From: JACVRU01 sp040905885 | GTDB lineage: Bacteria > Actinomycetota > Thermoleophilia > Gaiellales > Gaiellaceae | Assembly (NCBI GenBank): GCA_040905885.1 | Contig: JBBDQR010000162.1 | Span: forward strand, 1-16,936 | Direction of reading: 5' to 3' | Length of the DNA: 16,936 nt | Shown: positions 7,807-14,229 of the stretch, piece after piece | Numbering within the stretch: the stretch's first letter is position 1 | Layout: every line of letters starts with the position of its first letter | Position numbers and translations under genes: made by a program | The notes under the pieces: model-generated | What the model saw: only the letters and a program-made list of their open reading frames with translations | What the model was told of the DNA's origin: nothing | Database searches by the model: none

Positions 7807-8770
7807 CGACCTTGAACACCTTCTCCATGATCTCGCGGACGGCGGAGAGCGGGTCGAGCTCGCGCCGCTGCACCTCGTCGAGCAGGCGGCGCAGCTCAGG
7901 GTCGTCCGCCACGGCCCGCTCGAGGTGCGACTTCGCGCGCGCGGAGGCGACGGCGAAGACCTCCCCGGCGAGATTGCGGCGCCGCCGCTCCTCGAGCGCC
8001 CCGTCGGCCTCGAGGAAGGCGCGATGGGCCTCGATCTGCTCCCAGAGCTCCGGGACGCCCTCGCCGCGCACCGCCTCGGTGAGGACGATCGGCGGGCGCC
8101 ACTGCCGCTCCTTGTCGAGCGAGAGCACCTGCCGCACCTCGTTGACCATCGTCTTCGCGGCGGGATGGTCGAGCTTGTTGACGGCGATCACGTCGGGAAT
8201 CTCCATGATCCCGGCCTTGAGCGCCTGCACGGAGTCGCCCGAGCCGGGCATGAGGACGAGGACGATCGTGTCGGCGACGGCGATGACCTCCACCTCGCTC
8301 TGGCCGGCGCCGACGGTCTCGAGGAAGACGATGTCCTTGCCGGCGGCGTCGAGCACCAGCAAAGCCTGCAGGGTCGTCTCGGCGAGGCCACCCTGGTGGC
8401 CGCGGGTGCCCATGGAGCGGATGAAGACGCCCTCGTCCAGGAAGTGGTCGGACAGCCGGATGCGGTCGCCGAGCAGCGCGCCCTGGGTGAACGGGCTCGA
8501 CGGATCGACGGAGATCACGCCGACGGTGCGCTCCTGCTCCCTCACGTGGCGCACGAGCGCGGCGATCAGGGTCGACTTGCCGACGCCCGGGGGGCCCGTG
8601 ATCCCGATCGAGTACGCGCCGCCGGTCTCGGGATAGAGCGCCCGGACGAGCTCGTAGGAGAGCGGATCGCCGTTCTCCACCAGCGAGATCGCCCGCGCGA
8701 GCGCCCGGCTGTCGCCCTCGCGGACGCCCGCGACGAGGGTCTCGCGCGTCCACTCGCGCCGGCCGGCCAC
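7787..8770 (-). CDS. meaB: MeaB/ArgK-family GTPase, methylmalonyl-CoA mutase chaperone
   Basis: A G3E-family P-loop GTPase of 327 residues. Walker A GPPGVGKS is at 59-66, the Mg-binding VDPSSP segment at 88-93, SMGTRGHQGG at 119-128, the ETVGAGQSE switch at 151-159 and the base-specificity motif NKLD at 198-201. The family protects and reactivates adenosylcobalamin-dependent methylmalonyl-CoA mutase, coupling GTP hydrolysis to cofactor loading. The mutase itself is not in this window. Related ArgK and Icm-associated GTPases look alike, so the partner could be another B12 acyl-CoA mutase. The start is GTG; an in-frame TAG lies four codons upstream, so no longer form is possible. No Shine-Dalgarno is visible, but TAGAGT lies 6 bases before the GTG, suggesting a leaderless message. 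This is the first gene of a tightly overlapped run with ilvA and the cyclases. Confidence 0.93.
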   Translation of the reverse strand: MAGRREWTRETLVAGVREGDSRALARAISLVENGDPLSYELVRALYPETGGAYSIGITGPPGVGKSTLIAALVRHVREQERTVGVISVDPSSPFTQGALLGDRIRLSDHFLDEGVFIRSMGTRGHQGGLAETTLQALLVLDAAGKDIVFLETVGAGQSEVEVIAVADTIVLVLMPGSGDSVQALKAGIMEIPDVIAVNKLDHPAAKTMVNEVRQVLSLDKERQWRPPIVLTEAVRGEGVPELWEQIEAHRAFLEADGALEERRRRNLAGEVFAVASARAKSHLERAVADDPELRRLLDEVQRRELDPLSAVREIMEKVFKVDGSDAR

Positions 8771-8776
8771 GGGGGA

Positions 8777-8782
8777 ACTCTA
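8777..8782 (-). promoter_or_regulatory. Possible -10 element for leaderless meaB transcript
   Basis: On the minus strand this hexamer reads TAGAGT (4 of 6 to TATAAT, fitting TANNNT). It ends 6 bases before the meaB GTG, so a transcript would start at or very near the start codon. meaB has no Shine-Dalgarno, as leaderless genes do not need one. No convincing -35 box is found at 16-19 bases spacing. This is a short motif and rests mainly on position. Confidence 0.35.
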
Positions 8783-8820
8783 CGGGTGGAAACGGGGCAC
8801 GTCGCGACCGCCGGACTCGC

Positions 8821-10326
8821 TCAACCGGCAGACAGCATTCGGGCACCCACGCGTTCGGCTTCTGCCAATGCAAGACCCCGCTTGTAGATCAGTACGACGA
8901 CGATTTCCGGCAGGCCGCGCCGATAGACAATCGCAGCTGTGTGACGCGCGTCCTGAAGCCATCCATTCTTTTGAGCTAGCGGGGTTCGCTTGTCAAGGGC
9001 GCGCCGAAACAGGGCGACATTTTCGCCCGTCGCCTTTGACGACAGGAGCAGGCCCAGGGCATAGCGAGCCTGATGTTTGCCGAGGCGAAGCGTCGTGAGC
9101 GCGCTTCCGTTGCCAGTTGCTCCAGCATGGACGAGCCAGAGAAGCCGCGCCATGTCTGCTGCGGTCGTCGTGCGAGCTGACACGCGCGGAGGGGGATCGG
9201 GAGCGTCGAGGCGCGTGAATTCGGGGATCGAGATCGACGTCCCGACGCGATACGGGCCGGGATAGGTGCTGCCGAGCGCTCCCAAGCGCCGGAACAGCCG
9301 CTCAATGGCAGCAGGCCCGCCGAGCTTGCCGAGGAGACGGTTTGCAGCGAGATTCGAGGACCAGGTCGTCATCGCCGCCAGGTCATAAGCAAGCTTGGAG
9401 CGATCAGGGCGCGCCCCGAGCCGCTCCACGGCAGCCAGCATCACCCCGACCTTCACGAGAGATGCCGCCGGGAATTTGGCGTCCGCGTTCCATGCTCCGT
9501 ACACGCCTGTCAGCAGGTTCAGCCTGTATGCGGCGACGTGACCTTCAAAGGCCTGCGCCACGGCAGTTAGGGAGGCCGAAAGCTCAGGACTCCGACGTCC
9601 AGCAGCTTTCGCTCGGGCTGAAGCTCGCTCAAGAAGCCAAACGCCGTCCGCGCGCGCCGATGAGACCAGCGCGCCAGTACTGTCGAAGAACCTCACCTCG
9701 ACATCGCACTTCCTCGGTCGCCCCGCGAGTCGTACGCGAAAGATCCGACCTCTGACGGAGATGCGGTCGCCCCAACGCGTGCCGTTCACAAGGACCTCGG
9801 CCGTGTCCGCCCCGGGGGGCGCAACGGCGGTCACATCACCGAAGAATGCATCGCCCGGGGCGGGCTCGAGCAGCTGCCGCATCTGCTCCCGCGTCGGTGC
9901 CGGCTGGCGCGGCCGACATCGGGCGCGCGCATCGGCCAGGCCCTGGCGTGCGATGGCTGCCTGATCCAAGCCGGCCTTCACGACGGAGGAGATCTTCCGA
10001 TCGACTCCTTCTGCCTGACGGACATGCGCTCTCGCCAGGCTCCGCAGCACGCGCGCCAGAGCTCGGCAACCATCGTTGACCGGCTCGGCCGCAACAACGC
10101 TCTCTTCCAGATCGCGAGCAAGGTCATACTGGCGCTGAACGGCGTCGGGCCCGCCGCGTCCCCCCGCTGCCAGTTCTCCCGCTCGATCGAGTGCCGTTAC
10201 GCCCTGAAGCGCGAGGACCAGTTCACGATCACCGGCAACAGAATCCGGCGGCGAGAGGAGAGCCGAGGACACCGCCAACACAAGTAGACCCCACCGGGGC
10301 CCAGGACCCCCCATGCGCCAAACCAC
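8821..10326 (-). CDS. Exported beta-lactamase-fold serine hydrolase with unidentified N-terminal region
   Basis: 501 residues. Residues about 12-31 look like a Sec signal peptide (hydrophobic LLVLAVSSALL, then a VAG-like cleavage site). Residues about 32-250 are not recognised: a helical stretch to about 165, then a probable beta-rich segment. The C-terminal half is a class A beta-lactamase-like domain: nucleophile motif SLVK (Ser289, Lys292), SSN (Ser323-Asn325) and KNG (453-455) in place of the usual KTG or KSG. Ser, Lys, SxN and KxG are all present, so an acyl-serine enzyme is plausible. The substrate may be a beta-lactam, a peptidoglycan peptide or another amide or ester. The GTG at 10326 shares a G with the TAG of the protease gene (TAGTG); an ATG four codons further in (10314) is an alternative. 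The gene is lower in GC than most of the window. Confidence 0.82.
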   Translation of the reverse strand: MVWRMGGPGPRWGLLVLAVSSALLSPPDSVAGDRELVLALQGVTALDRAGELAAGGRGGPDAVQRQYDLARDLEESVVAAEPVNDGCRALARVLRSLARAHVRQAEGVDRKISSVVKAGLDQAAIARQGLADARARCRPRQPAPTREQMRQLLEPAPGDAFFGDVTAVAPPGADTAEVLVNGTRWGDRISVRGRIFRVRLAGRPRKCDVEVRFFDSTGALVSSARADGVWLLERASARAKAAGRRSPELSASLTAVAQAFEGHVAAYRLNLLTGVYGAWNADAKFPAASLVKVGVMLAAVERLGARPDRSKLAYDLAAMTTWSSNLAANRLLGKLGGPAAIERLFRRLGALGSTYPGPYRVGTSISIPEFTRLDAPDPPPRVSARTTTAADMARLLWLVHAGATGNGSALTTLRLGKHQARYALGLLLSSKATGENVALFRRALDKRTPLAQKNGWLQDARHTAAIVYRRGLPEIVVVLIYKRGLALAEAERVGARMLSAG

Positions 10327-11519
10327 TAGCGAATCACCTCGGTGCCACCGTTCCGGAGTCGCAGCCGGTAGTCACCAATCACAAAGCGATTCCCGCTGGC
10401 GACGTCAGTGCACGTGATCCCGCGGGTAGATGAGTCACACGAGATGTTGCCGCGAGGCGTACGGAACGAGGTTCCCATCGGCATGTCGGGCCCGCCTCGG
10501 TCCACTGAGCCAATGGTGCCGAGGTAGGTCGCAGCTCCGCCCGCTACGAGCCGAACCGCCTTTCCAGACGGTCCTGAACTGCACGTCGCATATGCGTCGG
10601 TCGCGAAACATCGCTGTAGCCGATCAAATGAGGTGAACCGTCCCTCATAGACCGCAGGGACGCCCGTCGTGTGCGGCTCAGGAGCTTGTTCGCGCGGCGC
10701 GCACGCGGCAACCGGGATTGGCTGGGGGGCGGTTCGCCATGCCTCCACAAGGGCCTTCGCGACCTGGCTGGAGACGGCGAAAGCGATCCCTTCGATCTGA
10801 TCCGAGCCGAGATCGATAAGTCCGACTACCTCGCCGGAATCAAGTGCGATCAACGGCCCGCCACTATTCCCGCGGTTGACCGGTGCATCTGTCTGTATCA
10901 GCCGTCTTCGCCTCAGGCCGTCGATCGGAATGGTTCGGTTCAGTCCGCTGATCGAGCCTCGGCTTACGGAGAGCGGGAGCCCGAGCGGGAAGCCAATAGC
11001 GGCGACTTCTTCTCCAAGACGGGGTGGGCGGGCTGCAAGCGTGAAGTGGTAGCCATCTATCGGCGCCTTCGTACGAAGTAGCGCGAGATCGCGAGCCACG
11101 TCAGCGCCGATCACCGTGGCCGTTCCGAGGTCCACTCCCTGCCGCTTGATTCGGATCACTGCCGCCTCATCGATCACATGCTCGACCGTTACGACCAGGC
11201 GAGACCCAACGAGAAACCCGGTACCGGTTGCCTCGCCGTCGCAGCCTTCGGCCTCGATGCGCACGATCCCGCTCTTCACCTCGTCGATCAGGTCGGGAAC
11301 CGCCAGCGGCTCAGTCACCGACGGCTCCGAGGCAGTGGGAGCGTCATCGGTAGTCGACTCCTCAACAGTCGTGACGGCATGCGTCACCACCTCCGTGACA
11401 GTCCTCGGTGCCTCCGAGCCGCTCTTGGAATCGCCTCCGCAGCCCGCGACTGAGGTGCATGCCAATACCGCAAACGCGAGTTGCTGCCGCCTGCTCATGC
11501 TGACTAATCGAAGCCGCAT
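10326..11519 (-). CDS. Lipoprotein trypsin-like serine protease (HtrA/S1C-like, no PDZ) with Cys-containing C-terminal domain
   Basis: 397 residues from the ATG at 11519; a TTG at 11528 and an ATG at 11498 are alternatives. The N-terminus is a lipoprotein signal with lipobox VAGC, so the mature protein should be lipid-anchored at the outer face of the membrane. A Ser/Thr/Glu-rich linker leads to a trypsin-fold protease of the HtrA/DegP group. Numbered from the TTG, the triad is His117 (VEHV), Asp147 (RDLALL) and Ser222 (GNSGGP). No PDZ domain follows. Instead, residues about 295-400 hold a small domain with four cysteines (308, 316, 364, 373) and a TPRGNISC motif, resembling domains found in secreted actinobacterial proteins. 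The gene is translationally coupled to the serine hydrolase, so the pair probably acts together in the cell envelope. No Shine-Dalgarno is seen; a promoter-like element abuts the start. Confidence 0.87.
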   Translation of the reverse strand: MRLRLVSMSRRQQLAFAVLACTSVAGCGGDSKSGSEAPRTVTEVVTHAVTTVEESTTDDAPTASEPSVTEPLAVPDLIDEVKSGIVRIEAEGCDGEATGTGFLVGSRLVVTVEHVIDEAAVIRIKRQGVDLGTATVIGADVARDLALLRTKAPIDGYHFTLAARPPRLGEEVAAIGFPLGLPLSVSRGSISGLNRTIPIDGLRRRRLIQTDAPVNRGNSGGPLIALDSGEVVGLIDLGSDQIEGIAFAVSSQVAKALVEAWRTAPQPIPVAACAPREQAPEPHTTGVPAVYEGRFTSFDRLQRCFATDAYATCSSGPSGKAVRLVAGGAATYLGTIGSVDRGGPDMPMGTSFRTPRGNISCDSSTRGITCTDVASGNRFVIGDYRLRLRNGGTEVIR

Positions 11520-11527
11520 TTCTGTCA

Positions 11528-11556
11528 ACGCTACGCCGTGCCGTCGACGGCTTCAA
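11528..11556 (-). promoter_or_regulatory. Possible promoter of the protease/serine hydrolase unit
   Basis: On the minus strand, TTGAAG (11556-11551) is separated by exactly 17 bases from TAGCGT (11533-11528), which ends 8 bases before the ATG at 11519. A transcript would therefore start at or within a few bases of the ATG, matching the lack of a Shine-Dalgarno. The -35 matches TTGACA at 4 of 6 positions, and the -10 fits TANNNT. The element lies in the 79-base gap after the MFS stop codon. Confidence 0.4.
11540..11551. promoter_or_regulatory. 12-bp perfect palindrome between the -35 and -10 boxes (possible operator)
   Basis: GCCGTCGACGGC is its own reverse complement. It fills most of the spacer of the putative protease promoter and touches the first base of the -35 box, where a bound repressor would block RNA polymerase. 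The symmetry does not extend outward. In GC-rich DNA a 12-bp palindrome can arise by chance, so this is suggestive only. Confidence 0.25.
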
Positions 11557-11598
11557 GAGCACCTGAGCCGGAGCCGAACGTCGGAGCCACGGCCGCCT

Positions 11599-12864
11599 CT
11601 ACGGGGGTGCCTGGGGAGCCCCGCCGGCCATCACGGTCACCAGGGTGACGTCGACGTGCTCGGGGGCCCGGATCGGGCGCGCGAGCACGAGCCCGACGAT
11701 CGCGGCGAGCCCGTAGACGCCGGCGGTGAAGCCCCACACCCAGCGGGCGCCGACGGCGTCCGTGAACGGGCCCGCGACGCCCATCGCCAGGCCGAGCACC
11801 GCCGCGTTGACGCTCATGATCACCGTGAAGGCGCGGCCCCGCACCGCGTCCCGCGCGCCCCGCTGCACGAGCACCGGGTTGCAGACCGACGCGACCCCGT
11901 TGCCGAAGCCGAAGAGGGTCACGAACGCGACCGCGACCCACACGTTCGGGGACACCGCCGTCAGCCCCGCCCCGACCGCCATCAGTGCGATCGAGCCGCC
12001 GTAGGCCTCCGACATCCGCCGGCGCTCGATCCAGGCGCCGCCGAGCAGCGCGCCCAGCAGCAGGCCCAGCCCCGACGTGGCCATGATCACGCCGAAGCCG
12101 AAGTCTCCTCCGTCCATCGCCTCCTTGACGAGGATCACCTCGGAGACGTTCACGTGGCCGTTGCCGATCATCACGATCGACCAGGCGACGAGGACGGTGA
12201 CGAGGGCGCGCGACGAGCGCACCGCCCGGAACCCCTCACCGAGGTCGCGCAGGTGGCCTTCGCCGGCGGCGACTCCGGCCTGCAGCCTGCGCGCCGGGAT
12301 CCGCAGCAGGAAGAACGCCGAGACGACGAAGCTGAATGCGTTGAGCGCGTAGTTCGGGTCGGGCCCCGTGGCCGCCAGGATGGCGCCCCCGGCGAGCGGG
12401 CCGACCAGCCAGGCGAGGCTGTCCACGGCCTGCATCAGGCCGTTCGCCTGCGGGAGCTGGCGGTCGTCGACGAGGTTCGGCAGGCCGGCGTAGACGGCGG
12501 GCCGGAAGAACCCGGTCGCGAAGCCCGCGACGGCGGCCAGGACGACGATCGCGAGCGCGCTCGGCGCGAACGGCAGGACGGCGAAGACGCCGACACGCAC
12601 GAGGTCGGAGCCGATCATCAGGCTTCGCCGCGGCAGCCGGTCGACGAGCGGCCCGAGCGTCAGCCCGATCACGAGCACCGGCAGGAACTCGACGATCAGG
12701 AGCGCCGCGACCCAGGCGCCCGACTCCGTCCGGTCGTAGACGTCCACGATCAGCGCGATCAGCGCGAGGTACGTGCCGAGGCCCGACGCGGCGGTCGCGA
12801 GGAAGAGCGACCGGAAGGGCGGCTCTGCCCGGAGGAGCTCGTAATGGCGGCGGAAGAGCGTCAA
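11599..12864 (-). CDS. Major facilitator superfamily transporter (probable drug/metabolite exporter)
   Basis: 421 residues with about 12 hydrophobic segments and little else, typical of an MFS permease in the cytoplasmic membrane. The loop between the second and third segments carries the MFS motif A in the form GPLVDRLPRR (71-80). The N-terminal pattern (FRRHYELLRAEPPFRSLFLA) resembles the EntS-like/MFS_3 exporters, which move siderophores, drugs or other small molecules by proton antiport; the substrate cannot be read from sequence. The start is TTG: an in-frame TAG lies seven codons upstream, and no ATG or GTG occurs between it and the first membrane segment, so TTG is the only start that keeps the conserved N-terminus. 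The gene lies 26 bases after hisC and probably shares its transcript, although the two have no obvious functional link. Confidence 0.88.
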   Translation of the reverse strand: MTLFRRHYELLRAEPPFRSLFLATAASGLGTYLALIALIVDVYDRTESGAWVAALLIVEFLPVLVIGLTLGPLVDRLPRRSLMIGSDLVRVGVFAVLPFAPSALAIVVLAAVAGFATGFFRPAVYAGLPNLVDDRQLPQANGLMQAVDSLAWLVGPLAGGAILAATGPDPNYALNAFSFVVSAFFLLRIPARRLQAGVAAGEGHLRDLGEGFRAVRSSRALVTVLVAWSIVMIGNGHVNVSEVILVKEAMDGGDFGFGVIMATSGLGLLLGALLGGAWIERRRMSEAYGGSIALMAVGAGLTAVSPNVWVAVAFVTLFGFGNGVASVCNPVLVQRGARDAVRGRAFTVIMSVNAAVLGLAMGVAGPFTDAVGARWVWGFTAGVYGLAAIVGLVLARPIRAPEHVDVTLVTVMAGGAPQAPP

Positions 12865-12890
12865 GGGACGGCCCCGCGAGTTCTAGCGGG

Positions 12891-13997
12891 CTAGGACACC
12901 AAAGACAACCCGGCCAGAGCCTGCCCGAAGATCGCGTTCTCCTCGGCCGTGCCCACGGTGACGCGGATCGCCTCCGGCGCGCCGAACGAGGCCAGCGGGC
13001 GGACGATCACGCCCTGCCGCAGCAGCGCGTCGAAGACCGTGCGTGCGTCCCCCACCTCGGCGTAGACGAAGTTGGCCACCGCCGGCCCGGCCACCTCGAA
13101 TCCCTCCGCTCGCAGGGAGCGGTCGATCGCCCCGCGCCCCTTCTCGTTGAGCGCGCGGCGGCGGGCGATCTCCTCCTCCTCGCCGATGCTCGCGAGCGCC
13201 GCCTCCTGGGCCGGCGAGGAGACGTCGAACGCGCGTCGCACCTTGCCGATCGCGGTGACGAGCTCCGCGGCCCCGATCCCGTACCCGACCCGCAGGCCGG
13301 CCAGGCCGTAGATCTTCGAGAAGGTGCGCAGGACGAGCACGCGCCGGCCGGTCTTGAACCACTCGACCGCGTCCGCGTAGTCGGGATCGGCGACGTACTC
13401 GAAGTACGCCTGGTCGAAGACGGTGAGCACGTGCTCGGGGACGCGCTCGAAGTACTCGTCGAGCTCGGCCCGGCTGTTCATCGTCCCCGTCGGGTTGTTC
13501 GGATAACAGACGTAGACGATCTTCGTCCGCGGGCCGATCGCGCCGAGCATCGCCTCGAGGTCGTAGCGGTGGTCGCGGAGCGGCACCGTGCGCGGCACGG
13601 CGCCGAGCTTGCGCGCGCCGATCACGTAGCTCGGGAAGGAAGGCCAGCCGCAGACGACCTCGTCGCCCGGGTCGAGCAGGGCCTGCGCGAGGCAATCGAC
13701 GACGCCGTCCGCGCCGGCCCCGGCCGCGACCTCCTCGAAGCGGACGCCGTGCCGCTCGGCGAGCGCCGTCCGCAGCCGGTAGGCGCCGCCGTCGGGATAG
13801 CGGTTCAGCTCGCGGGCGGTCCGGTCGAGCGCGGCCAGCGCCGCCGGGAAGGGGCCGTACGGGCCCTCGTTCGAGGCGAGCTTGACGACGCGCTCGAGGC
13901 CGAGCTCGCGCTGGACCTCCTCGATCGGCTTTCCCGGCTCGTAGGGGACCAGCTCGTCGAGCGCCGACCGGACGAGCCGCCCCTGCGCGTCACTCAC
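12891..13997 (-). CDS. hisC: Histidinol-phosphate aminotransferase (or close aromatic aminotransferase)
   Basis: A fold-type I PLP aminotransferase of 368 residues in the HisC group, which transfers an amino group from glutamate to imidazole-acetol phosphate in histidine synthesis. The PLP lysine is Lys228 in RTFSKIYGLAGLRVGY. YPNNPTGT (165-172), the cofactor aspartate Asp195 (DQAYFEY) and Arg236 are in place. The N-terminal substrate motif reads ASNEGPYGP, with Gly where many HisC have Asn. No other his genes are adjacent, so this may be a stand-alone copy or a related aromatic/phenylalanine aminotransferase; the two are hard to separate by eye. The GTG start overlaps the last 8 bases of the small gene upstream, which suggests translational coupling. 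The MFS gene follows after 26 bases. Confidence 0.87.
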   Translation of the reverse strand: MSDAQGRLVRSALDELVPYEPGKPIEEVQRELGLERVVKLASNEGPYGPFPAALAALDRTARELNRYPDGGAYRLRTALAERHGVRFEEVAAGAGADGVVDCLAQALLDPGDEVVCGWPSFPSYVIGARKLGAVPRTVPLRDHRYDLEAMLGAIGPRTKIVYVCYPNNPTGTMNSRAELDEYFERVPEHVLTVFDQAYFEYVADPDYADAVEWFKTGRRVLVLRTFSKIYGLAGLRVGYGIGAAELVTAIGKVRRAFDVSSPAQEAALASIGEEEEIARRRALNEKGRGAIDRSLRAEGFEVAGPAVANFVYAEVGDARTVFDALLRQGVIVRPLASFGAPEAIRVTVGTAEENAIFGQALAGLSLVS

Positions 13998-14214
13998 CGA
14001 GGTCGGTGCTGTCCCCGTTGCGCTTCTTCCTGCCGAAGATCCAGAGCGCGCCGCCGAGCGCCGCGAGCGCGGAGACGATCGCGGGCCGGTTGGGGCGCTT
14101 GGTCTCGGGGTCGATCGACGGCACGGCCCGGCGGGCCTTCCGCTTGCCGATCCGCTTGCCGACGTTCCAGACGAGCCAGCCGATCAGGGCGTAGCGGCGG
14201 TTGAAGATTCCCAT
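13990..14214 (-). CDS. Small basic membrane-like protein of unknown function
   Basis: 74 residues; I do not recognise a family. It has a short hydrophobic stretch near the N-terminus (about 8-18, YALIGWLVWNV), a very basic segment (GKRIGKRKARR) and a second hydrophobic stretch (about 46-60, VSALAALGGALWIFG) followed by RKKR. This suggests one or two membrane segments with positively charged flanks on the cytoplasmic side. It is well supported as a gene: it has the best Shine-Dalgarno in the window (GAAAGGAGG), starts 15 bases after the lpdA stop, and its TGA overlaps the hisC GTG by 8 bases. It may serve mainly to couple translation of lpdA and hisC, or have a membrane role; nothing in the sequence decides this. 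Confidence 0.8.
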   Translation of the reverse strand: MGIFNRRYALIGWLVWNVGKRIGKRKARRAVPSIDPETKRPNRPAIVSALAALGGALWIFGRKKRNGDSTDLGE

Positions 14215-14218
14215 CGCC

Positions 14219-14227
14219 CCTCCTTTC
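14219..14227 (-). promoter_or_regulatory. Strong Shine-Dalgarno for the 74-residue protein
   Basis: On the minus strand GAAAGGAGG ends 4 bases before the ATG at 14214. It lies in the 15-base gap after the lpdA TAA. It fixes the start of the small gene and stands out because most genes here lack such a sequence. Confidence 0.85.
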
Positions 14228-14229
14228 GG

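Noticed and set aside
11523..11528. TTGACA on the minus strand just before the protease ATG, as a -35 box
   Set aside because: No acceptable -10 hexamer occurs 15-18 bases downstream. The TTGAAG-17-TAGCGT pair is a better fit.
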